Shown: positions 17,689 to 29,130 of the stretch, piece by piece
Numbering within the stretch: position 1 is the stretch's first letter
How the letters are laid out: each line of letters begins with the position of its first letter
Assembly (NCBI GenBank): GCA_963818695.1
Contig: CAWFTG010000006.1
Span: forward strand, 1-64,000
DNA length: 64,000 nucleotides
Origin: AP-15 sp963818695
GTDB lineage: Bacteria; Pseudomonadota; Alphaproteobacteria; ATCC43930; CGMCC-115725
Direction: 5' to 3'
The notes under the pieces: model-generated
What the model was told of the DNA's origin: nothing
Databases searched by the model: none
The model's input: only the letters and a program-made list of their open reading frames with translations
Program-made: the position numbers and the translations under genes

Positions 17689-17982
17689 ATGCGGATTATC
17701 GCCAAAAGCACCCTACGGGCGTTCTGGACGCGCCACCCGGACGCCGAGGAACCGCTGCTGGCGTGGTACCGCGAGGTCGAGAAGGAAGATTGGAGTCAAC
17801 CGGTGCAGGTAAAGGAGAAGTACCGGAGTGCGAGTATCGTGAAAGGAAGTCGGGTCGTATTCAACATAAAGGGGAACGACTACCGGCTGGTGGTGAGGAT
17901 CAACTACCCCTACCGGGTGATCTATGTGCGTTTCGTTGGTACGCATGTGGAATACGACGCAATCGACGTGGAGGAGGTGTGA
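17689..17982 (+). CDS. higB: HigB-type mRNA interferase toxin
   Basis: The frame encodes 97 residues beginning MRIIAKSTLRAFWTRHPDAE, the usual HigB opening, followed by VVFNIKGNDYRLVVRINY and the terminal RFVGTHVEYDAIDVEEV. This is the RelE/ParE-superfamily toxin that cleaves mRNA on the ribosome. An out-of-frame ATG lies five bases upstream. The stop TGA (17980-17982) is separated by one base from the start of the antitoxin gene, so toxin precedes antitoxin as is usual in higBA loci. Length fits the family (about 90-110 residues). Confidence 0.88.
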   Translation: MRIIAKSTLRAFWTRHPDAEEPLLAWYREVEKEDWSQPVQVKEKYRSASIVKGSRVVFNIKGNDYRLVVRINYPYRVIYVRFVGTHVEYDAIDVEEV

Positions 17983-17983
17983 C

Positions 17984-19266
17984 ATGAGCGGCCAGATTCG
18001 AGCGATCCGAAGCGAAGCGGATTACGCGGCGGCGCTTGCGCGCATCGATGCGCTCATGGACGCCGAGCCCGGCAGCCCGGAGGGTGAGGAACTTGACGTG
18101 CTCGCCGATCTTGTCGAGCTCTACGAGGAAAAAACCGTGCCGATGGGCTATCCGAGCCCGCTCGCGGCGATTCAATTCCGCATGGAGCAAGGCGGCCTCA
18201 CGCCCCGCGATCTTATCCCGTTCATGGGCAGCCGGGCCAAGGTGTCCGAGGTGCTGTCGGGCAAACGTTCGCTGACGATGCAGATGGCGCGGGCGCTTCA
18301 CGCTAATCTCGGCATTCCGGCCGACGTGCTGCTGCAACAGCCCGGCGGCGAGCTCCCGTCCGCGCTCGAAGGGATCGAATGGGACCGGTTCCCGCTGGCC
18401 GAGATGGCTAAGCGCGGGTGGATTCCCAACCTGCGCGATCTCGCCTCGCACGCCGAAGAGTTGATGCGCGGTCTCATCGACCGGGCTGGCGGAGAACATG
18501 TTCTGCCGGTGGTTTTTTTCCGGAAGAACGATTTCGCGCGCCTGAATGCGAAGACGGACCCCTATGCGCTCAAGGCATGGTGCTGGGAAGTCCTGGCCCG
18601 GGCGAACGCGCAACGCCTGCCGGGCAAATACAAACCCGGCACGGTAGATCAGGCGTTCCTGCGTGAGGTCGCGAAGCTAAGCTGGTCGGAAGACGGCCCG
18701 CGGCTCGCTCAAGAGTTTCTGGCAAAGCATGGCATTCATCTGGTCTGCCTCGGCCATCTGCCGCGCACGCATCTCGACGGCGCGGCGCTACAGCTTGCCG
18801 ACGGCACGCCGGTCATCGGCCTGACCCTGCGTTATGACCGGCTCGACAATTTCTGGTTCTGCCTGCTGCACGAGCTCGCGCATATCGGCCGCCACTTGGG
18901 GAAGATGCGGAGCGAGGCCTTCGTTGACGATCTGAGCCTCCGCGACGTGAAAAGCGTGCGCCGCGATCCGAGAGAGAACGAAGCGGACGAATGGGCGGAG
19001 AACGGGCTGATCCCAGAGGATGTCTGGAGAACGAGCCGGGTGAAGGATGATCCGTCTCCGCTGGCGGTGATGGCGCTCGCGCAGCGCCTCGGGATTCACC
19101 CCGCGATCGTCGCCGGGCGTATCCGGCACGAAACGCAGAATTTCCGTCTGCTCTCGCATTTCGTCGGGACGGGCGCGGTGCGGCGGCAGTTGTTTGAAAG
19201 GGAAGGCTTACGCCGGACCCGGACATCCGCGAGCTGCTCTATGCCGAGGGCACCGAGCGTCAGTGA
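17984..19266 (+). CDS. higA: HigA-type antitoxin fused to ImmA/IrrE peptidase domain
   Basis: Coding starts at ATG 17984. The N-terminus (IRAIRSEADYAAALARIDAL) and an XRE HTH (GGLTPRDLIPFMGSRAKVSE, about residues 70-110) are the HigA antitoxin. The rest is an ImmA/IrrE domain with LLHELAHIGRH (HExxH). The natural end appears to be PDIRELLYAEGTERQ with TGA at 19264-19266, one frame off from the main frame near 19207. As written, the main frame instead runs on into the next small gene to 19516. This antitoxin would bind HigB and repress the operon; the peptidase half may degrade it under stress. Confidence 0.82.
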
Positions 19267-19294
19267 ATCTGTGACCGAGAGAGGAGTACCAGCG

Positions 19295-19516
19295 ATGACA
19301 AGGCATTTCCCGAAGGGCCTCGACGGCCGGATGCGGGATCAGGACGGCGAAATCCGGAAGAAGCGCTCTGATACCCTCGTCAGGACGCTACGCAAGGAAA
19401 TCGGCCCTCATTTTGCGGAGGGCTACCGGTCCGATACGAAGCTCGGAACCGTGCTCAAGCGCGAGGGTGTGGAAACTCTGGATCAGTTGCTGAAGAAGCG
19501 CCGAGGGCCGTACTGA
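19295..19516 (+). CDS. Small conserved-looking protein downstream of higBA
   Basis: The frame encodes 73 residues, starting MTRHFPKGLDGRMRDQDGEI at ATG 19295 with GAGAGGAG placed well upstream, and ending at TGA or TAA-type stop after KKRRGPY. It is highly basic and helical. Because of a one-base frame change near 19207 it is read in the same frame as the preceding higA gene, giving an apparent fusion; the ribosome-binding site argues for a separate third gene. No family is recognised. It could be an extra regulator of the toxin-antitoxin locus. Confidence 0.6.
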   Translation: MTRHFPKGLDGRMRDQDGEIRKKRSDTLVRTLRKEIGPHFAEGYRSDTKLGTVLKREGVETLDQLLKKRRGPY

Positions 19517-20090
19517 ATTTCCGATAAGTCTCAACCTCAGGCGCGATATATAGAGTACCGGCAAAGTACAATCGGGCAAATTATGGATACCGAACGAGAG
19601 GCGGTCGTCACCGTCTCTACTCGGTATGGAAGCTATTTCGATCACGGGCTCGTGTGCTCGACGTTTCTCACGAAATTCCTGAAATCCATCGATCCCAACC
19701 GGGCAACCGGGACATCTTCTCCGGCTTTCTCTCCAGGTGAAAAGGCATCACTTCCTGGCTTGGTATCGACAGTTCGCCGTCACAAGGTTCAGTCGTTGAT
19801 GAATCTCGGCAAGTGCTGGAGGCGGGTGCCGGCGCGGTGTTTGCGCTGTAATCCCGAGCACACGAGCACAAGCACTTCGTCGCTTCGTTTTTAGAGCAGT
19901 TTCCGACACAGAGTATCATATCAAGATTGATCTTTGGAGACTTCGGACGTGGCAATCACGCTTTTGGACGTATTTTATGGCGTAAATCAGGGCCGGAACG
20001 TCGTCAGGTTCGTCGATAACTTCGCGCCTGTCTTCGAGATTCGAGAAGCTGGTTGAGACGGATAAAACCTTGCATGCGGGACCCATCTGC
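19517..20090. other. Gap with possible decayed coding
   Basis: About 570 bases. On the plus strand, pieces such as SSPSQGSVVDESRQVLEAGA and SRAHEHKHFVASFLEQFPTQ read like protein but are separated by stops. This suggests a remnant gene; no family was identified. No RNA gene is seen. Confidence 0.4.
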
Positions 20091-22792
20091 TTACCTGATC
20101 GAGCAGGTCGGCGGGGTGCAGTCGCCGACTTCGATTCGGAGCATCGGAGCGCCGAGCCTGGTGAACAGCCGCTTTCGGCATGTTAGAACAATAATCTGCG
20201 TCCGCTCCGCAGCGCGTGTCATGATGTCGAACATGCGTTCAATGCGGTCGTCGTCAGAAAAGACTAGGGCGTCATCAAGGATCACCGTTGCCGGTCGACC
20301 CTGATCTAACAAGAGTTCAGCAAATCCAAGGCGGACGAGTACCGCGATTTGCTCTTGGGTGCCTTCGCTCAACCTCGCAAACTCCTCTTCTAGGCCATTT
20401 CGCCTCAGGCCTGTAATATGAAGGTCTTCATCTAATATTAGGTCAGTCGCGGGGAGCAGCGTCTTGAGATAAGGCTGCACACGTGTAATCACTGGCGCCA
20501 AATACTGAGTCTTTGCCTCTATCTCAGCGGCTTGGAGCATCTCTCGTAAGAGTTCAAGGACAGCGACTTCCTGCTCGTAGGCATCTACCTGGGCATTGAG
20601 ACGGGATTGCTCGGCCCGTGCAGTCTCCAACGCCTCGTCCACACCATCGCCCTCGCTGGCCGCGATGATGCCAGATGCCTTGGCGATCTCGACACCGAGC
20701 CGTGTGGATTCGTCTTGGTAGAGCCGCGCAGCGTTTTCAAGGCGCCTAATTTGAGCGTCAATCTCCTCCACGGTCTCGCCGCGATCTTGCTCGAGCCTCA
20801 GAATCACGGCTTGAAGTTCTGCGGTGGTACGCTCCAGCCGAGCGGCCTGTAATTCAAGCGTACATCTCCGGCCCGGTTACGCCCGGCCGCAAGCACCGCC
20901 TTTTTGGTGTCGACGTCTCGTTGCTCGGCGGCGAGCTTGCGCTGCAGAGCATCAAATTCTTCCCTGGCTTCCTCAACGGCCTGCGTTAAGCCCTTTAGAT
21001 CCGCGCCAGCTGCGTCAACACTTGCCGCCAATTCCTCCGCTTCAGCAGCATTTTTGAGGATCTCGTCTTCGACCGCGGTACGTTCTGGTAATGCATCAAG
21101 CCCAAGCCCTGCTATCTCGGCATCCCGCCGTCCACGTAGCTCCTCAATTCTGATTTTCAGGGCGTCAAGTCCCGGTGCCAGGCCGCTGTTAATGTCGCCG
21201 GGCGCCAGTCGCGCGATTTCTTTGCGTAGTCCCTCGAGTTGGTACTCCAGCTCCCGTCGCCGTGCAGCGGCGGCGCGCACAGCCGCAGGAGTGTCGGCAT
21301 TGGCGGCCACTAGCGCAGCTTGAAGAGCTCGGTTTGCGTCGTCGACACGTTTTAAGAGGACTTCTCGGTCTTTGACTTGCGGCCGGATTGCGATGTCTCC
21401 GACGCCCGCGACGCCGATCACTACATCGTCAACAACCTCGTGAATGACATCGGCGGCAACGATACATTTTCCACCGATGGTGACGCGCTCGATCGCATCC
21501 TTCTGGATTGACAAGGCAACGATGGTGGCTACCGCGTTGAAGGCTGCCATTGCCGCTGAAAGTTCGACCTCCGCCTTATCAATCTGGGCGGTTGCGGTGA
21601 CAGTAGCCGCCATGCGCCCGACCTGTTCACTGAGACGCTCGGCCTGCCTTTGCTTCTCCTGAGCCTGAGCCACGATCGCCTCATAGCGACCGAGATCGGC
21701 CCCGAGTAGTACGACATCGCGGATGCGGTGAAGATGTCGTCCTGCCTCGGCCGCCTTACGCTCGCGCTGGCGGAGCTCACTTAGGACCACCGTTGTTTCT
21801 GTCAGCAAAGTGGCGGCACGATCCTTCGCTTCCGCAGCTATTTCGATCTTATGTAGGAGTTCTTGGACGGGTCGTCCGCGCTGCTCAATTTCAGTGATGA
21901 GGCTGGCACGGATATTTACGTCGGCTCTCGCGCGCTCACCCCGCTCTGTCGCAAGCGTTGCATCACTCCGGGCGGTCCTAATTTCCTCGGTCTTTCTCTC
22001 CGCTGCAGCGCGTTTTTTACGGGCCGCTTCGGTGTGATGGCGGTTTTCCTCCTTGTTCCAATCCTCGTTGAGGTTCCGCAGCTCGCGCTTCAAGCTCGTG
22101 AGGCGCTCCATCTCGGCGAAAAGGCGGTCCCGCTTTGCCTCAAGCTCGTTGACCTTGTCGGTCGCTGCTACAAGCTGATCGGACGCTGCCTTGTACCGGC
22201 CGCGCGGCCCCCTTGAACTCATGATCTCTGCAAGCGCGTTCTCGATTGCCTCCGGAATCCGTTGCCCGCGAAGTCCGCCCGTGACCGCACCCACCTGCGC
22301 CTCTAGGCAGCTGTGTACCGTCTGGCGCGCCCGCTTATCGAGCGCTGGGTCTCCAAAAGAGTGGCCTTGCCTGACCCAGAAGGTGCCCCAAATACCCGGC
22401 TCGGCGGTCCGCCCGCTGACAGTGAAGCCGAGAAGGCGTTGGAGTTCGGCCTCAGCCTCTTCGTCCTCGTAGCGGCGTCCGTCCGAGTTCTGGAGAAAGG
22501 TTTTGCCTGCCGGCCCTGCAAAGCGCTTTTTCAAAGACCAGGTATTGCCGCCGAGGTCAAAACCAAGCGACACTTCGGGGATGGTCCGGTTAACGAAGTG
22601 ACGGAAACCTCGGGTTTCTTTGGTCTGTGCCTTTGCCTTTTCGAAGACGACACCGTTGATCGCCTCCATGAGTGTCGACTTACCTATCTCGTTGTAGCCA
22701 TCGAGCACATTGATGCCGTCGCCGATTCCCTGTACGCGCACAGTCCCGACAAATTTGCGGAAGTTCGTAGCTTCAACCCAACGGATCTTCAT
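20091..22792 (-). pseudogene. YhaN/SbcC-like SMC-type ATPase, one frameshift
   Basis: Starts MKIRWVEATNFRKFVGTVRV at ATG 22792, with Walker A GYNEIGKSTLMEAI at residues ~33-46 and long coiled coils (ELEAKRDRLFAEMERLTSLK, and others). The Walker B near the end is TVILDDALVFSDDDR. The first ~655 codons and the last ~240 are one frame apart; restoring one G near 20853 (TTGGAATTACAG) rejoins them as RLELQAARLERT. The middle has GGKCIVAADVIHEV rather than a CxxC zinc hook, so it is closer to YhaN than to SbcC. The gene overlaps the nuclease gene upstream by ATGA. The pair probably processes DNA ends or invading DNA. Confidence 0.78.
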
Positions 22793-23952
22793 GACCGCCC
22801 CGCTTGGCGGATGTTCTCGAGGTAGAGCCGTTTGAGGGCGAGGGAGGCGATCTGTGCGCGGGGGCGATCAGAGCGATTGTCTGCTATCGCCTTCAGCCGA
22901 TTAGCGGCGACACGAACGAAGCCTAGCCGGTCGATGCCGTCCATGTCCGTTTCCGTTGGCTCAAGCACGAGCTCGGTATCGTCGAGCCGCATGCCACAAA
23001 TCGCGGCCTGGACGCCTTCCGCGATTCGTTCCTCGAAACGCTTGCGTCCCGCGAGAGATAGCGTGCCAGAGACTTGAAGGTCGAGAACGACTTTGCCTAG
23101 ATCTGAGTGGAGGGCTCTAAGCTCTGCATCGAGGAGTTCAACCTGGGCATCGTCCGTTAAGGTTCTCGCCACCTTATGCCAGTGATATCGCCCTGTTTCG
23201 ACTGTCTTCACGCCTGGCATGGCCCGTGGACCGTCGATCTCAACGAGGAGCGCTGAACCGCCGTTGCACAACGTCGTCTCCGATTTTGGCGGCAGCTTGA
23301 ATGCATCGGGCTCTGGCGTTCCCGAATACCAGACACGGCCACTAATTTTCATCTGCCGATGCCAGTCGCCCATGGCCATGTATGTGAGGCCAGCGCTCTC
23401 CGCACGGGCGGGTGATATGTAGTTTGAGGCCGTCCCCTCCGACCCGAAGCCCTGGACTGAACCGTGCGCCATGCCGATGCGCACAGCGCCGTCAGGCGTC
23501 GCCTCGTTGTCCATATAGCTGGTGAGATCACCAGCGCTTGCGGTGTATCGAAGCGGAGCTGGCAGAAGATGAACGAGCGCCCCCTCATCCGCGATTTGGA
23601 CGGCACCTGGCGTTGTGTGAAGCCTGACGTTCGCAGGCAACTGCATTCGGGTCAGCCGGTCCCAGAGGCCATTCTCCCGAACGTGATCGTGGTTACCCGG
23701 CATCAGGTGCCAGGTAATTCTCGAGAACCGACGCATAATTTCGACAGGCTTTGCAATAGTCACGTTCGAAAGCTGCTCTTTATCGAAGACGTCGCCAGCC
23801 AACAGCACCGTAAAGGCTGCGTGCTCAACAGCGATTTCACCGAGACGAGTTACAACTTCCTGACGTGTGTTTTGGAGTAGGACCGCGACCTCCGGCTCGA
23901 GAAACCCAAAGGCCTTTCCAATTTGAAGGTCGGAGGAATGAATGAATCTCAT
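22789..23952 (-). CDS. YhaO/SbcD-like metallophosphoesterase nuclease
   Basis: The frame encodes 387 residues from ATG 23952. The calcineurin-type metal motifs are in order: SSDLQIGK (~5-12), AGDVFD (~52-57), PGNHDH (~85-90), AHGS (~162) and MGDWHR (~195-200). The C-terminal part (LSLAGRKRFEERIAEG, later RLKAIADNRSDRPRAQIAS) is the capping and ATPase-contact region. This is the nuclease of an Mre11/Rad50-like pair with the ATPase encoded next. It faces the CARF regulator across a 210-base divergent region, so both could share control. Confidence 0.85.
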   Translation of the reverse strand: MRFIHSSDLQIGKAFGFLEPEVAVLLQNTRQEVVTRLGEIAVEHAAFTVLLAGDVFDKEQLSNVTIAKPVEIMRRFSRITWHLMPGNHDHVRENGLWDRLTRMQLPANVRLHTTPGAVQIADEGALVHLLPAPLRYTASAGDLTSYMDNEATPDGAVRIGMAHGSVQGFGSEGTASNYISPARAESAGLTYMAMGDWHRQMKISGRVWYSGTPEPDAFKLPPKSETTLCNGGSALLVEIDGPRAMPGVKTVETGRYHWHKVARTLTDDAQVELLDAELRALHSDLGKVVLDLQVSGTLSLAGRKRFEERIAEGVQAAICGMRLDDTELVLEPTETDMDGIDRLGFVRVAANRLKAIADNRSDRPRAQIASLALKRLYLENIRQAGRS

Positions 23953-24176
23953 ATTCTTACCCAGCTTCCAATGCTGCAGCGGATAGGCCCTAACGCGGCG
24001 AGCCCGTTGTTCGTGTGCTGCTTATTGCCAGTCACGTGCCAATTCGAGCCCTTTGGGGCTGGGAGACGTATCTATCTGATTCCACGTTTACTTTTCTCTG
24101 CGCTGCGCCCTCATAGGCGACGTATCGCAAAATTCCTTATGTTCTGCGCAAGAATCGTTACTATATGCTCGCAGCA
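23953..24176. promoter_or_regulatory. Divergent promoter region between nuclease and CARF regulator
   Basis: No gene is visible. On the plus side TTCCTTATG and TACTAT ahead of ATG 24177 might be promoter elements. No sigma-54-type -24/-12 site was seen on the minus strand here. Confidence 0.3.
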
Positions 24177-25685
24177 ATGAAGATCCTGGTCTCTTGGATC
24201 GGTACCGCTGACCTTCGGGCTCCCGACCTTGACGACGAGAGCGATGTCGGCCCGATTGCACAGGCGCTGGCGGCGAGATCGTTCGGCCGGGTACTCCTCC
24301 TCGCTGACCAGGAGGCGGCCGAAGTGTCGAAGTTCGAGGCGTGGTTGCGGGCGCGCACATCGGTCCCGATAGAGATAGAAAGAGCGACACTCAGCAGCCC
24401 GACAAATTTCGGCGAGATCTACACGGTCGCCATCGCGGCAATCGACGATGGGCTCGCCCGGATAAAGCAGCGGGCTGAGCTGACTTTTCACCTCAGTCCC
24501 GGCACACCCGCGATGGCCGCCGTCTGGATCATCCTGGGCAAGACCCGCTATTCCGCTGAGCTGATCGAATCCTCGAAGCAACACGGGGTCAGGACTGCTT
24601 CAGTGCCGTTCGACATCTCGGCGGAACATGTACCGGACCTCTTTCGGCGCGCGGATAATAAGCTTACCGAACTGACCCGAGCCGCTCCTCCTGAAACCGC
24701 CGGTTTGGCGATATTATCTATAGAAGCGAGGCTATGGGCCGGGTAATCGGCAGAGCCAGGCGGGCCGCGATTCGATCTGTCCCTGTCCTTATCGAGGGCG
24801 AATCCGGTACCGGTAAGGAGCTGCTTGCCAAGGCAATCCACACTGCCAGCCCCCGCCGTGATAAGTCCGCTACGTATTGTGAATTGCGGCGCCATCCCCA
24901 GCCGAACTTGTGGAAGTCTGAATTATTTGGCCATGAGAAAGGGGCGTTTACCGGAGCGACACAGGCTCGTGCTGGCTACTTTGAAAGCGCAGACAGCGGC
25001 ACGCTCTTTCTTGACGAGATCGGTGAGCTGCCACTAACCGCTCAGGTGAAGCTTCTCCGCATCCTTCAGGAGAGCGAGGTGACGCGGGTCGGCGCGACAA
25101 GGGCGCGAAAGGTCGACGTCCGCATCATCGCCGCGACTAACCGGGACTTAATGGTCGAGGTGCTCGAGCGGCCGTTTCCGCGAAGACCTATTTTTTCGGC
25201 TGGCGGTGTTGGTCCTGAAAGTGCCGCCTCTTCGGCAGCGCGAAGGCGACCTCGGCCCGCTGATCGATGGTCTGCTTGAGCGCATCAATCAACTCGAGCG
25301 CCGGTGAGCCGGGCTATGAGCGTAAGAAAATTTCTGCTGCTGCAAGAAATCTTCTCCTGCTACATCCATGGCCCGGCAATGTCCGCGAGCTTCAGAACAC
25401 GTTGCAGCGCGCTGCGGTGTGGTCGGATGGGGACGTTATCGGGGCCGACGACATCCGGGAATCGTTATTGCCTTCAGAGGGCCGAGCCGGGCCAAGGATG
25501 CGATTCTCGATCGCCCGTTAGGGCAAGGATTTGATCTCAAAGATTTAATTGGCAGTGTGGCCCGACACTATCTGAATCAGGCAATGGAGGCAGCACACGG
25601 GAACAAGACCCGTGCCGCCGAGCTCGTTGGCTTCGCAAACCACCAGACTCTGACCAATTGGTTGGAGCGCTACGGTGTCGGATAG
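24177..25685 (+). pseudogene. RtcR-like CARF / sigma-54 AAA+ / HTH activator, several frameshifts
   Basis: The N-terminal ~180 residues from ATG 24177 (MKILVSWIGTADLRAPDLDD) form a CARF-type Rossmann domain with the FHLSPGTPAMAAVW segment typical of RtcR-related sensors. After a frame change near 24705 (FGDIIYRSEAMGRVIG) comes the sigma-54 AAA+ domain: Walker A GESGTGKE, GHEKGAFTGA containing the GAFTGA loop that contacts sigma-54, Walker B LFLDEIGELP, and HPWPGNVRELQN. A Fis-type HTH ends it (GNKTRAAELVGF, QTLTNWLERYG). Further frame changes are needed near 24885, 24915, 25165, 25300 and 25490. RtcR normally drives rtcBA; here the next genes encode restriction-modification. As written it is non-functional. 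Confidence 0.82.
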
Positions 25686-25687
25686 GG

Positions 25688-25704
25688 TTGGCATGGCCCT
25701 TGCG
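25688..25704 (+). promoter_or_regulatory. Sigma-54 (-24/-12) promoter of the hsd operon
   Basis: TTGGCATGGCCCTTGCG matches the TTGGCACg-N4-TTGCA consensus with GG (25690-25691) and GC (25702-25703) at the required spacing; only the C of GGCAC is changed to T. It begins three bases after the stop of the sigma-54 activator gene and points at hsdR. Transcription would be expected to start near 25715. The location and spacing are direct; activity is inferred. Confidence 0.75.
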
Positions 25705-25715
25705 GATACCCTTGT

Positions 25716-28700
25716 ATGGAATCCCCTGCCATGAGATCCGTTAACTTTGAGTTTCTGCGCCCGGCGGCTTCGCGCCTTGTCGAGATTGCGGCCTTGGCAG
25801 AGGCCTATGCGCACGGCGATCCTCCCGGATCCGTGGTCAAGGCGCGGAGCTTTGTCGAGCAAGCTGTGCTGGGGATCTACGCCGCGTCAGGTCTAGAGAA
25901 GCCCCCACGCGCCGAATTGCTCGAATTGATCAAGGGGGCCGAGTTTCAGCGGCTCGTCCCTGCGCAGGTACTAACCAAGCTCCATGCGATTCGTCGCCAA
26001 GGGAATGCTGCGGCCCACGGGACCGAAGTGTCAACCCGAACGGCGCTCTGGATTCTACGAGGTGTTCGATGTCGCCCGTTGGCTTTTCGTCAGTCAGTTG
26101 GATGGGAATCTCGCCGCCATCGGCGCATTTCAACCTGTACCCGTCGGTGGGGCAGAAGCCGAGACCAAGGGGCGCGTTAAACGCGAGAAGCGTGAGGCGC
26201 TGGCGCAGGTCGCGGCGCAAGAGGCGCGCTATCAGGAGATCCTGCGTGAACTGGAGGCGGCGCGCGAAGCCAAGCAGATCGCGGAGAATGAGGCCGCTCG
26301 GCTTCAAGAGGAGCTGCGGCGTAAGAGCTCCCAGGCGGTCGGCGAGCTGCATTTCAACGAAGCGACGACCCGGCGGCGGTTGATCGACACGATGCTGGTG
26401 GAAGCCGGGTGGGACGTTGGCGCAGACGGCGCCGATACGGAAGAGGTTACGCAGGAGTTCAAGGTACCTCACCAGCCCACCGAGACGGGCAACGGACAGA
26501 TCGACTACGTGCTGTGGGACGACGATGGTAAGCCGCTTGCCGTCGTCGAGGCCAAGCGTACCTCGATCGATGCCGGCCAGGGCCAGACCGAAGCGCGCCT
26601 TTACGCTGACGGTCTTGAGCTGGTCTACGGGAGGCGCCCCGTCATTTTCTGCACAAATGGTATCGAGATCTGGATCTGGGACGATGCGCAGGGCTGGCCA
26701 CCCCGCCAGCTCTTTGGATTCTACTCCAAGGATAGCGTCCAACAGCTTATTTTCCAACGAAACCACGCCGCGGTGCTTGACACTTTTGTACCCCAGCCGA
26801 CGATAGTCGACCGCCTATACCAAACCGAGGCGGTCAAGCGGGTGACTGAGCGGTTTGCCGACAAGCGGCGGAAAGCGCTCGTGGTCCAGGCAACCGGCAC
26901 CGGCAAAACGCGGGTAGCGATCGCATTGACAGACCTTATGATGCGCGCCAACCACGTCAAGCGGGTGCTCTTCCTTTGTGACCGCCGCGAGCTGCGTAAG
27001 CAGGCGAAGGATGCGTTCGCAGCGTGTACGCCGCACACTCCGGCAATCGTCAGCAGCAGCACCGCCAAGGAACGGCACGATCGCGTCGATCTGGCTACCT
27101 ATCCGGCGATGCTGCAAATTTACAGAAGCTTCGACCCGGGTTTCTTCGACCTGATTATCGCGGACGAGTCGCACCGCTCGATCTACAACGTCTATGGCGA
27201 CCTGTTTCGATGGTTCGACGGTTATCAGCTTGGCCTCACAGCAACGCCCGTTGAGCTGATCAGCCGCAGCACCTGTGAGCTCTTTGGTTGTAGCCGTGAC
27301 GACCCAACTTTTCACTACTCCTACGACGAGGCGGTGGAAGAGGGTTATGTCGTACCTTTCGAGCTTTATACCCATACGACGAAGTTCCTGCGCGAGGGAA
27401 TCAAAGGCGACGGGCTGACCGACGAGCAAATTGTCGAACTTGAAAACCAGTATATTGATCCTAATACGCTTGATTTCGAGGCCGCCGAGATAGACCGTGT
27501 GGTCTTCAATCGAGATACCAACCGCAAAATTCTTCAAAACCTGATGGAGGAGGGGCTGCGGAAAAGCGACGACCAGACCCTCGGAAAATCGATCATCTTT
27601 GCCCGCAACCACCGTCACGCGTTCTTGCTTCGGCAACTATTTGACGAGCTTTATCCGCAATACGGTGGAAGGTTCTGCCAAATCATCGACAATCATGAGC
27701 CGCGCGCCGAGACACTGATAGACGAGTTCAAAGATCCGAGTAACGAGCTGACGATCGCCATTTCAGTAGACATGCTCGATACTGGGCTCGACGTGCCTGA
27801 AGTGGTCAACCTTGTTTTCGCTAAGCCGGTTAGGTCAAAGATAAAATTTTTGCAGATGATTGGGCGAGGTACGCGTCTATGCGAGGATCTCTTTGGCCCC
27901 AGTCGTAATAAATCAAAGTTTCGTATCTTTGATCATTGGGGCAACTTCGAATATCACCATACTACCGGCGTCCAGGCCGAACCGCGCGATGGCAAGGGCC
28001 CGATGCAGCTGGTGTTCGAAGCTAGGATCAACCTCGCCGAGGTGGCGCTTCGAGCCGCCGATCTCGGTACCTTCAACATGGCCGTCGGGTTGCTCAAGGC
28101 TGATGTCAGTCGGTTGCCGGAGGAGAGTATCCGCGTTCGCGAGCGCTGGCGGGAAGTACGAGAAGTCAAAGATACGGCGCGTCTGGATCGCTTCAACCCG
28201 GCAACCGTGGCGTTGCTCCGCAATGACATCGCACCGTTGATGCAGTGGATCAACATCCGTGGGGAGACACCGGCGCTGTCCCTCGACAAACTCGTTGCTG
28301 ACATGCAATGCGAACTGTTGCAGGGCTCCTCTGCTTTCTCCGAACACAAGGCGGATCTCCTTTCTCGGGTCCAGTCATTGCCGATGTATCTGAACCAGGT
28401 TCGGGAGAAGGCTGAATTGATCGCAGCCATGGGTAAACCCGATTGGTGGGAGCCGGCTCAGGTTACTCCCGGCAGGCTAGAGAATGCGCGAGGCGAGCTT
28501 CGTGGCCTTATGCGTCATTTGCCTGCAATAGGGGGCGGGTCGCCACCGCCAAGGGTTATCGATATCACAGATACCGATATCGAGCTTCGACACGAGCGAT
28601 CGAGGATACCTTCGGTAGACCTTGCGGCGTACCGGTTGCGCGTTCGCGAGACGCTGGAAACGCTCTTCGCGACCGATCCAACGCTGGCCAAGATCCGGCG

Positions 28701-29130
28701 TGGCGAAGCGGTTTCCGAAACCGACCTCGACCGGTTGAGCTCGCTTGTGCTCACCCAGCACCCCGACGTTGATCTGTCGGTTCTCAAGGACTTTTACGTT
28801 GTCGCAGAACCGCTCGATAAGATCATTCGTTCCGTCATCGGACTTGAGGCCGACGCGGTGGCGTCGCGCTTTTCCGAATTCGTGCAAGCGTACCCGCAAC
28901 TCGCCGCCAAGCAGCAGAGCTTCCTGCGGCTGCTCAAAAATCACATCGCCCGGCACGGCGCCATTGAGATCGATGACCTCTACAAGGCACCGTTCGATAA
29001 AATCGATCGGGGCGGCCCCGACGGCATCTTCCCGGACGATGCCCAGATCACAGCACTGCTCGACATCGTTCAAACCTTTGAGAGATCCCCGCGAGAAAAG
29101 CCCGCAAATGTATCAGGGGAAGGCGCATGA
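25716..29130 (+). pseudogene. hsdR: Type I restriction enzyme R subunit, one frameshift near the N-terminus
   Basis: Start ATG 25716 or, more likely, 25731. The first ~110 residues (SFVEQAVLGIYAASG, RRQGNAAAHG) look like a DUF4145 domain found on many HsdR proteins. A one-base loss near 26060 (WIL then EVFDVARWLF) splits this from the remaining ~1,020 residues. Those show a coiled coil, the PD-ExK nuclease (IDYVLWDDDG, PLAVVEAKR), Walker A ATGTGKT, the DEAH-type ADESHRS, SIIFARNHRHA and QMIGRGTR. This is the DNA-translocating and cleaving subunit. Its TGA overlaps the hsdM ATG. If the frameshift is real, an internal start would still give the nuclease and motor. Confidence 0.88.

Noticed and set aside
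24177..25685. RtcR-controlled rtcBA RNA-repair operon
   Set aside because: The regulator resembles RtcR, but no RtcA or RtcB is encoded downstream; hsd genes follow instead.
26815..27636. Long open frame antisense to hsdR
   Set aside because: It is the shadow of a strongly conserved helicase frame and has no motif or ribosome-binding site.
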